Of a stretch of 64,000 nucleotides of DNA, positions 56,601 through 64,000 are shown piece after piece (the first letter of the stretch is position 1; each line of letters starts with the position of its first letter). The notes under the pieces are model-generated. The model was not told the origin of the DNA. It did not search any database and saw only the letters and a list, made by a program, of their open reading frames with translations. This DNA is from Cylicocyclus nassatus (lineage: Eukaryota > Nematoda > Chromadorea > Rhabditida > Strongylidae). The stretch lies in contig CATQJL010000112.1 of the NCBI GenBank assembly GCA_958299035.1, forward strand, positions 5,192,123 through 5,256,122. Direction: 5' to 3'. Made by a program: the position numbers and the translations under genes.

Positions 56601-59600
56601 GGGACCCTTTTGTGGAATATAAATGCAAATTGGTCGGCTTAGGTGCCATTGTTTGAAAGTATCTAAATAAAATAAAATCCATGTATCGATGTAGAAATAA
56701 CCCTGATGAGGCAGATTTTTAAATGTATTTACTACAGTTAACATGTGCATTACACGATTTATAAGAAGTTCGAGTGGCAGGTGGCGTTATGCGAAAAATT
56801 GCACGGGGCTGCGCTTAGCTTTGAGTGCTCAAGGCTGTACTTACTACTAATAAAGTTTGTTTTATACCTAACTCCAGGTCAAAATCGGATTGGCGGGCAT
56901 CCGTCTCGCACTTTCGCGTCATTTCGCAATGACAGTATATCGTATCACACTAGGGAGCCGCGTTTGCGTTCCGTTCGCTTCGATAATTCTAGTCGGGTCA
57001 TTTCATATGATCATGTGTGCATCTGCACACATCGCCCATCTTTGGCGTCCTCATCCTGGATTTACCATCGCAAAACGAACGAGACTGACTGATTGCTATC
57101 ACTTACATCACTATGAAGTGAATAGTACCTAAAAAAGAAAGAAAACATTGAAAACACCTTGAAAACACCTGCATGAAGGGTTGTCTCCTCCAAGAATCCA
57201 AAATAGGAACGCCAAAGTGGACGGCGTGTGTAATGTCCCACATGATCATACGAAATGATTCGACTGTACCCGGCAAAGTGTAGGCGGTCACGCTCGCGAA
57301 GCCTTCGGCGAAGCGGATGCGCTACTCTATATAAAATGGTCCTCTTACTCCTGATTGAAGAAAACTGTGAAAACTCTGAAGAAGTATCCATGTGGGAGAC
57401 GGTCAAGAGGCGCGATTTCTCTGGCTGTCACCAACTTAAAACTCCAGTTTAGTGCTATGCGATTCTTCAAAAATTACCGGATAAAGTGCATTAGCTTACT
57501 ATTTGTCTGAGGTCACCATCTGCTGAGTTTCATGGTTTTTGCTATAAATAGGACTGAAATATTTACGAATTTGTTCCGAATTGCATTTTCATGAGTTTTT
57601 GACCTTCAAAATTGCTCTTTTAAATTTTTTCTAGAGCATCAAGATTGAACAATTCATGCAACTATCTGATATATCTTCTTCCAAATTTCATATAATTTTA
57701 GAAGGTTGCAAAACACTTATTATTTGCTATTTTTGTCCAGCTGGCAATGAAAATCGCGCCTCTTGACATACACCCGTATCCATGTTATTGTCATTCTATT
57801 TAGCGCTAATATTCAGCTTTCTCACAAAATGATATGTGTGAGGTGATTTTTTCCAAGGTGTTTTCAATCAATTCAATCAGAAAAATATACATTTTCCTTC
57901 TTTCGAGCGGTAGTGCATGATTTTCCATTTGAGCTTCAAACACATTTTGAGTCTCACTTATGTTTTTTATAATTCTTCATAAATTATTAGGTTGATGCAA
58001 GAGTTTTGTCGCAACATTTTGAAAAATCATAACTTCTTGCACTCTCAATGGATTTGCACAAACTTAATTCTTCTTGATAAAGGAAACTATTGCCTTTGTG
58101 ATAGTGCCGCTGCTGCTCTCTACTGAAGGGATAGCTTTTGAGGGATAACTTCAACTCCGGTTATTTTGAGTTAGGCTGCTAAAATTCTAAAACTTGCGAT
58201 AAATTCACGAGCAAGCCGTGTAGTAAATCTTTTGATTCATGGTTTCCAACAGTGCAGAGTTTGTGTCAAAAGAGCATCTCTGTGAAGTGTTGTGATTTTT
58301 TGGGTAAGCAATACAAAACAGCAAAATTGATTTTTTGTTTTTTTTTCGAAAATTAGAACTCTTCGCAGAAATGTTCACTCGACGCGAACTTTGCGCTGTT
58401 GGAGACTGTGGTTCAAAAGATTTACTATACTGCTTACTCGGAATTTTGTCGCAAGTTTCAGATTTTTAGCAGCCTAACTCAAAATGACCAAAGATGAAGT
58501 CATACCTTCGATAGTCAAGAGACAGAGGCTAGAAAGTGATAGTTATTTGAGTTCTTGCCCCTTATAAAAAGTGAAGGTTGTTTTAGAAAAATAGACGAAA
58601 ATTTAGAGGTACAAATTAAATTAGAAAACTTAGAAAATTCATATAAAGCAGAGGTTAGCACATCACCAAATCTGAAACCTTAACTTGGTGGTTTCCTACG
58701 CAGAGTTTCGTCTCCAGGATTGCTGGTTAAATTGGGTGGCAACAACAACAAAGTTTTTTTCCAGTCAAAAAAAAAGCGCTGTTTAGCTGTGGCGTTAGTT
58801 GGGAGACCGAAAGAAGAAGAACTTGTCAACAACTGAATTGAACATGTTAAACATGTCTGTAAAGTTGTGTTGCACATCGACGCCAATGTGATTTTTGATG
58901 CGTCCTCTAAATTTTCATCCCCGCATAGTCGTTTCGTACGCTGCGACGTTGTCTGGATTCTTCCGCTCATCATTCTGGGCAAGTATCGTCCAAGCTGGAA
59001 AAAATTCGCTGCAAAAGCACAGAAAGAGAACAAGGTAAAGAAAAACGCATTTTTTAGTATTTTTCACAAAAAAAAACAGCATAAGCAAAGAAGTAGCTCG
59101 GCGACGTTGTCTACATCATAGACAGAAACAAGACCTATCGAATACACAAAAAAAACCGAGTGAAAAAAGTTAAACTGAAGAAAAAACAAGAGGTTTTCGA
59201 AAACGCCGTTTTTCGAGGATTTCTCGTTTAAATCCTAAAAAAAAGTTCCGCGACGTTGTCAGCGTGAAAATAGAGATCAAGAGCTTTAATATGATATATA
59301 GATTATCGAAATTGGGCTCCGAACAACGAAGAAAAAGGTACCAGAGCCAAATGCCCCGCGCCCCGCATTTGAGGTAGCGAGGTAGCGCGCAGCGCGCGGA
59401 GACGCAGACGAGCAGCGGAGACAGATCAGAGCCGACGGGGCATTTGGCTCTGGTCGTGGATCTTCGCAGGGTCTCAACGAAACCCTGCAACATTATATAT
59501 CGTTGTGATTTTCATGAGACGGCCAGGAGCACTGACAACGTCGCGGGTCTTGAAAATCACTCCATAACGAGATAGACCAGCATTCTCATGGCGACTCTTT

Positions 59601-62600
59601 GCGCAAGATTTGAGCGCAGTTTTTCGTTTTTATTGAACTCTAGCGGCTTTAATGAACTTCCAACATTCAACCGCAGTTCAGAGGAAGGTTAATTGAGAGA
59701 TTTTGCCCTAGTTTTTGATTGAATTTTTAAATAAAAACCTTTTTCTCAACAAAAAAGGACATAAAAACGCAATCCTTCGGTTTTTGAGCTTCTTTTGAAG
59801 CTTCTTTTGTCACTGCTATATTTGCCTCATTTAAATTCATCCCTATACGGTTATGTCATTAGTTATGTCATAATTTCCGGGGCTTCGCCCCGGATGACTT
59901 CTGTACTTCACCCCAGGTGAAGGTTGTGTTCTATTATGACGCTCGAAGTGAAGGTTACCAGAGTACATGGCTCTATGTATCGAAGGTATGGATGAAGTAA
60001 TGTTACTCCCCTGCTTCTATCTCAAAAGTTACGCTTTATTAGAAAGCAAGAAAGGCACTTTCACAAAGAGAGGGTTTTCTCTATCTAGCAGTATTAATCT
60101 GTGCAAATCCGCTGAAAGAGCAAGAAGTTATGATTTTTTCAAAATGATGCGACAGAACTTTTACAATAAAATAATCGTTTTGACATTCTAATTCGTTTTC
60201 CTCTCATAGACAGTGGCTCACCCAAATTTGGGTGTTGAGAATTTTGCGATCTGCCGCCTTTTCATCTTATAGAATGTTGAAGAGATATAGATCCACATAA
60301 AATTGCAAAAGCTCGTTTTTCGAAGGCCGTATAAGCAACGCGGACGAGCATACCCCATGCATTAGCTTTGGCTGCGCGTTCGAACACGTCAAGAAGGAGG
60401 AGGACGTCTGTTAAGACGTGAAAAGACGCGAAGGTGAAACCGGCAAGTCGTCCAGATGCGTGCAATGTCCCTCTTCGCCATCACTCTTAGAGGGGAAGGA
60501 TACTTGGATGCCGTAGCCATTCATAATGATTTGTATACCAAAAAATGCGCTTTTGAATGCTGGTTCGTAGACTGTCCTTCATATCTGCGAAACGATAATC
60601 TGAATGGAGTTATGATTTTTTTTTCATTAAAAAATTGCGTTCCTGCGAAGGGTCAAAGTCATCAATAAAAAAATTTTCTCTTCTTTCCAAATGCTGAGTA
60701 TGATCCAGATAGTCTAAATAAATATTACTACGTCTAAAATTTTCTTCAGTAGCATCAAACGGTAGGCTGGATCAAATCTGGTGATTTTTACTATACAAAA
60801 GTAGGCTAAATTTTCAAGGAAAAAAGTTCATAACTTTCTTCAAAAGATCGTTCCGCAGATTTCGAGCACAGATTCAGAATCTGCATTCGAAGGCGCATTT
60901 TTTGGTATACAAATCATCAGGAATGGCCGCGGCATCCAAGTATCCTTCCCTTGTTAGTGCACTTTTCTCAACGTAGGGGATGCCTTATTGAACAAAACTT
61001 TAGCACTGGCCCTAATAAGCAGCTTTTCTAACTAGATAGGAAATGCTAACTTAAATTGGCCGAGCTATTACTTCTAACAAGGGAAGCTACCTGACTTAGC
61101 TCGCCCTTTTTAACAAGTGACATATATATTCTGAGTCAACTTCAAACGTTGATGCAATTCCTAGCTGCCGAGCACCATTCGGGAGCGAGTTTTGGACTTT
61201 TTCCTGCGTGAAATGGGCATACTCATCGACTCACTGGTATCACGGCATCATCACCTAAGTGCTAGTACACCTGTATTTGGCTTCTTTTAGTGAGAAAAGA
61301 TCGGATTTGTGTTATTTCGATTTCTCAGCACCTTTATCTTGCAGATTTTTATCTACAGGAAAGTCCTGCTGTGTTCAGTTGTATGCTAATTTTGCGCAGG
61401 AAAAAGCCTATAACTCGCTCCGGAGTGGTGCGCGGCAGCCTAGAAATAGCATATTTGAAATCAGTGTTTAAAACAGATTCAGAACACATATGTCTCTTAC
61501 CAAAAGGCCGAACTAAGTAGGTAGCATCCCTTATGAGTTCCAAGCAAGCCTCGGCACGAGGTGTCCTACGGATAATGCAAAAAACGAAGTCCCCCTTGAC
61601 GTTCCCAAAAGTTAACGAAGCCCCCTTCGGCCCTAAGCCATTATCTTAAAAAATCGTCAAAAAATGAAACGTCGACCAAAAAAAGTCGCAAATTTTGTGT
61701 ATTTTCAGCCACAAAAACGAAACCCCCTTTGCTTTTTGTCCCAATCCGATTTCCAGTTTGCCTACCAATCACCAGTGCCGAGCCCTGGCTCCAAGCGCGC
61801 TATAGTCAAAAGCAGCCTTCAAACCGTCCCCGAGGACTTGTCCTTCTTGTGGTCATGATCTGTGCTCGGCACGAGGTTGCTAGATGAAAATGGAAAAAAC
61901 GAAGTCCCCCTTGACTTTTGGGAATTTTTACGAAGTCCACTTTGACTCTCAACCAAATTTCCTCTAAAAACCTGAAAAATTCCTCAAAATTCGAAACGTC
62001 GACTAAAAAAACGTGGCCAAGTCGCCAATTTTGCGTCTCTCTTCGGTCACAAAAACGAAACCCCCTTTGTTTGTCCCAAAAACGATACCCAGCTTGCTTA
62101 CAAGCCACCTGTGCCGAGCCCTGGTCATGATGAGCCAACCCTGAGTTTGTATACAAACTCATTCAACCTACATGATATCAGTTGCAGCATTGTAACCCAA
62201 GATAGCATGAACATCAAAATTTCCAAGCGATAGAAACGATAATTGTCCGTATGTAATGTTAGTGGAATTCTTCAAATAATGGTTATTAGCATCAAGGTTT
62301 GTGAAAACACAATTTACCTTTATGGTAAGTCTTGCAATGTGCTGATAAATGTTTCCGTTGGACATAGCTCGCGGCAAACAAATATATAGTGCATCGTTGC
62401 TGTAGCTCATGACGTTCATAGCTCCAGCATGTGTTTTGTTTGGATACTTGTAGTCAAAAACCTCGAATGTTCAAAAATCATATCCTTCACCAGGACTTTA
62501 TATTTAGCTGAGTCTTAATGTCCATGCAGTATTTTCCACTCACCATATGACAAGCTCCTGATTCGTAATCGCAAACAGCTATGGAGGCATGCGTAAAAAT

Positions 62601-63500
62601 TCTGTTAGCATACACTACAACAAGATATTCTCTGTTGTCCATAACAATCCATTGCACATGGACAATGTGACAAAATGCTCTTCAATTTATGAAGTGGTCT
62701 TTATACGAATTCTGACACCCTACTCACGTTTCATTTTTGAGCTGAGCCTTCATATGTTTCAAAGTGCGAGTTTGTTTATCCCAGATACTGATAACATGTC
62801 TTGGTAAGAATTCATGAGTTTTTGGGTATCTAATTTCCATAGTTTTTGCATAGTTCCTTTCAATAAAATAACTGTAATTTTCGTTATGAACGAAATGCAT
62901 AGCCAAGGGAACGGCTTGATGTCCGTGGCCTTTTGAGATGAGACGTATACCATTACACTCGCCTTGGAGCGCTATTTTCAAATCTGACTTCCGTTTTTGC
63001 TAATCGCTTTTGTGAAAAAAAGTTATGAAGGATTTTTGCGCCAAAGAATATGGTCAAAATGACAAAACCGCCGCTGCGGGATGGTGTAGTGGCTAGTGCG
63101 ATAGCCTCACAAATCAATGCTGGTTGAGGTTCGAGTCCTTCTGTGTTTTCAGTTTTGCACTGCCTCAAGCAAACTTTTTTTGAAAGTTAGGCATCCTCGA
63201 CTGTATTTCTCTTGGGAAACCATTGACGCGAGAACCCTTCATAACTTCTTTTAGAGAAGCGATTAGCAGAAATGGAAGTCAGATTCGGAATCAACATTTC
63301 AAGACGAGTGTGATGGTATAGGTTTCATCTCAAAGTTCCCTTGTTAGAGCTCTGGATACTGACCTTATCATGTGCACCGTTTTTTCATTGGAACTGACTT
63401 CATGGCTCATGATTGCAACTTTTTCGCCCTTTGGTGACCATCCAACACCCTGTAGTACTTTTACTCTTAGAAATGTAATCTCTACATATGCAAGGTCTTC
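47624..63500 (-). CDS. Dipeptidyl peptidase IV-like serine peptidase (S9), 5' end beyond or unresolved
   Basis: Exon pieces on the minus strand, 5' to 3': 63500-63364 (tentative), ~62950-62728, 62679-62544, 62461-62318, 62269-62172, 56420-~56340, ~56280-56202, 50598-50529, 48550-48454, 48409-48309, 48264-48104, 48048-47923, 47842-47769, 47719-47624 (stop 47626-47624). From 50598 on, every junction keeps frame. The upstream part is the beta-propeller (IRYPKTHEFLPRHVISIWDK; SIAVCDYESGACHM). The downstream part is the alpha/beta-hydrolase: IMLPPG, VYAGPTEET, IDGRGS, catalytic Ser in GWSYGGY, Asp in HGLHDDNVHF, His in NQDHMLH. This triad is complete. DPP IV-type enzymes cut Xaa-Pro/Xaa-Ala dipeptides from peptide N-termini, usually anchored at the cell surface or secreted. 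Introns of 44-80 bases dominate at the 3' end, while others were enlarged by transposons (1.9, 5.6 and 5.8 kb). Boundaries of the two exons near 56280-56420 are unsettled, because the intervening intron would be unusually short. Confidence 0.88.
48590..48870. mobile_element. MITE remnant in peptidase intron
   Basis: 48609-48720 read on the minus strand resembles the terminal part of the MITE at 8532-9344 (translated GAMLn..KxMxxxAKL pattern in both). The second end was not found. It lies in the intron between exons 50598-50529 and 48550-48454. Confidence 0.45.
48880..50200. other. Peptidase intron sequence, nothing recognised
   Basis: Mixed AT-rich sequence, a C/T-rich stretch near 49560-49650, and a GC-richer palindromic area at 49960-50160 (CAGTCGAGTA near 49985 mirrored by TACTCGACTG near 50145) that may be a small fold-back element. 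Confidence 0.4.
50213..50365. repeat. Small palindromic element (~153 bp)
   Basis: GCTGTATCAAACGGCATCG at the left is mirrored by CGATGCTATTTGATACAGC at the right, with a GC-rich interior. It is probably a miniature fold-back element in the peptidase intron. Confidence 0.6.
51030..51700. mobile_element. Fold-back repeat
   Basis: The left arm (ACAAGGAAAGGATACTTAGT ... GCGCTTGAAACGCTGATTTC) is mirrored at 51590-51700 (GAATCAGCGTTTCAAGCGC ... ACCAAGTATCCTCTCCTTG). It contains the AATCAGCG motif family. Exact ends and TSD were not resolved. Confidence 0.6.
51915..52075. repeat. Small palindromic element (~160 bp)
   Basis: GGCTGCTGCCTGACGAAGG at the left and CCTTCGTCATGCAGCAGCC at the right, with further inverted matches inside (GGGCGCGAACGC / GCGTTCGCGCCC). 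Its layout is like that of 36431-36568. Confidence 0.7.
52900..54852. mobile_element. Third-level nested MITE (TTAGGTTGTAAC ends)
   Basis: TTAGGTTGTAACAAAATTGA at the left and AATTTTGTTACAACCTAA at the right, TA at 52898-52899 and 54853-54854. It is a long fold-back: the flanks of the innermost insertion (53160-53180 region) are mirrored with each other around ~53370. Confidence 0.88.
53558..54570. mobile_element. Innermost nested MITE (TTAGGTCATTCC ends, 1013 bp)
   Basis: Ends TTAGGTCATTCCGAAAGTAA and its near inverse, TA at 53556-53557 and 54571-54572. It is the same family as the insertion in the Gypsy element at 11554-12575. Confidence 0.92.
56900..57340. mobile_element. Fold-back repeat in peptidase intron
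   Basis: GTCATTTCATATGATCATGT near 56997 is mirrored by CATGATCATACGAAATGATT near 57240, and GCCCATCTTTGGCGTCCTCA by GGAACGCCAAAGTGGACGGC. Exact ends were not resolved. Confidence 0.55.
57350..57985. other. Peptidase intron sequence, nothing recognised
   Basis: AT-rich, with no credible exon or element ends. Confidence 0.4.
57989..58490. mobile_element. Fold-back mariner-like remnant
   Basis: It opens TTAGGTTGATGCAAGAGTTT after ATTA. Further in, ACTTGCGATAAATTCACGAG (58192) is mirrored near 58436-58458, and TCTTTTGATTCATGGTTTCC by a counterpart near 58395-58425. The outer right terminus is missing, so the copy is incomplete or was cut by the hAT that follows. Confidence 0.5.
58501..59990. 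mobile_element. hAT element, non-autonomous, copy 2 (1490 bp)
   Basis: Termini CATACCTTCGATAG and ...ATCGAAGGTATG with an exact 8-bp duplication GATGAAGT (58493-58500, 59991-59998). It is the same family and orientation as 13927-15243. GTGAAGGTTGT-type motifs occur near 58561-58573, 59919 and 59949. The GC-rich hairpin has 18-bp perfect arms at 59341-59358 and 59436-59453. Internal ORFs are alignable with copy 1, but changes fall at all codon positions, so I do not call them genes. Confidence 0.93.
60290..60990. mobile_element. Fold-back repeat in peptidase intron
   Basis: GGATACTTGGATGCCGTAGC near 60498 is mirrored by GGCCGCGGCATCCAAGTATCC near 60924, and TTTGTATACCAAAAAATGCGC by GCGCATTTTTTGGTATACAAA (60893-60914). 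Ends were not fixed. Confidence 0.65.
61545..61787. mobile_element. Small hAT MITE, CGGCACGAGGT family (243 bp)
   Basis: It begins CAAGCCTCGGCACGAGGTGT and ends ACCAGTGCCGAGCCCTG. 8-bp flanks are GTTCCAAG (61537-61544) and GCTCCAAG (61788-61795), with one mismatch. It is a short relative of the 36957-39530 element. Confidence 0.8.
61860..62123. mobile_element. Small hAT MITE, CGGCACGAGGT family (264 bp)
   Basis: It begins CTGTGCTCGGCACGAGGTTG and ends CACCTGTGCCGAGCCCTG. Exact 8-bp duplication GTCATGAT (61852-61859, 62124-62131). It lies 72 bases from its sister copy, in the same orientation, and 48 bases from the peptidase exon at 62172. Confidence 0.88.
63075..63147 (+). repeat. tRNA-derived SINE or tRNA relic
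   Basis: An A box TGGTGTAGTGG (63082-63092) and a B box GGTTCGAGTCC (63128-63138) are spaced 46 bases apart, as in a tRNA. The acceptor ends do not pair and the anticodon stem is poor, so it is not a working tRNA; an internal-promoter SINE head or tRNA pseudogene fits better. It lies in a peptidase intron, on the opposite strand from the gene. Confidence 0.6.
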
Positions 63501-63509
63501 CTGAAGTCC

Positions 63510-64000
63510 TTAAGCTTACTTTTTCTTAGCTAAACTGTTAGCGAAGCAACACGAAACGAAGTTGTTTATATGGTTTATTGAATAGGTCGAAACAATGTAG
63601 ACTCAGAGTTTCAACAAATACCCCACCTGTTTTCAAGGCCCGCAGATCCCACTCACCGCGGCAGACTGTTATTTGACGTAAAGGGTTTTCCAGATTTTTT
63701 TAAGCAAGCACTTCAGACCTTCCCAAACTCGGTGGAGGATGGCACAAGCCTTGATCTACACGGCTATCACAAAAAAGTCGAGAAGGTTGACTGAACGATG
63801 TAAAACACACCAATCTCGGAATTGGAATACTAAAGTTTCGCAAAATGGTCGCAGTGTTGCAATCTACTCTTCAGGGCTTAAAGGAAACAACTAATATGAC
63901 ACAAGCAGCACAACCTTCGAACCACATTTACTTGAAAAAATGCAAATTTTATAGCTAGAATCAGCGAAGATTGAGTTGGCATCAAAGTTTTCAAGTTTCC
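63510..64000. other. No confident feature
   Basis: A GC-richer stretch at 63630-63790 has protein-like short frames on the plus strand (for example around NDVKHTNLGIGILKF), but no family I recognise. The remaining 5' part of the peptidase gene would lie in this direction or beyond the window. Confidence 0.35.

Noticed and set aside
63075..63147. Functional tRNA gene
   Set aside because: A and B boxes are good, but acceptor and anticodon stems do not form.

Overview
This is a eukaryotic, animal-type window. Genes have short GT-AG introns with TTTCAG-like acceptors, and no prokaryotic operon structure is visible. A six-cysteine saposin-like (caenopore-type) protein, introns of 44-136 bases, a Penelope-like retroelement and abundant mariner/hAT elements suggest a nematode, probably a rhabditid or strongylid (inference; no rRNA or mitochondrial marker is present). 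Two runs of exactly 500 N (6710-7209, 33883-34382) are assembly gaps of unknown true size.

Three host genes can be read, and all are buried in transposons. (1) A DAD1 homologue (oligosaccharyltransferase subunit) lies on + at 43897-44832, in three exons; it carries an in-frame, highly charged insertion of about 136 residues that ordinary DAD1 lacks. (2) A secreted saposin-like protein lies on - at 25260-28537, in three exons, with a 1972-bp hAT element in its first intron. (3) A dipeptidyl peptidase IV-like S9 protease lies on - from 47624 to past 63500. At least 14 exon pieces are spread over 16 kb, its introns hold nested MITEs and hAT elements, and its Ser-Asp-His triad is intact.

Layout. 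1-2854 is the 5' part of a Helitron on the minus strand: TC terminus, long non-coding leader with tandem repeats, a two-way promoter, and the start of its ORF. 2855-6709 is mostly unrecognised sequence plus fold-back elements. 7210-8378 is a broken env-like glycoprotein ORF. 8400-18500 is a decayed Ty3/Gypsy-type LTR retrotransposon with protease, RT, RNase H, integrase, a third ORF ending in an SF1-helicase C-terminal domain, a polypurine tract and the start of an LTR. It was later hit by two mariner-like MITEs (TA duplications) and two hAT elements (8-bp duplications). 21698-22811 is a second, inverted Helitron 5' fragment, cut by a fold-back MITE. 29216-33858 holds a third Helitron fragment, a full-length Penelope-like element with identical 575-bp pseudo-LTRs, and a piece of an inverted copy. 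35480-43124 is a run of fold-back and hAT elements with a mariner transposase relic. 45000-47150 is MITE and satellite sequence. 47624-63500 is the peptidase gene with nested transposons in its introns.

Many element boundaries are exact because terminal inverted repeats and target-site duplications can be read directly, so the order of insertion can be worked out locally.
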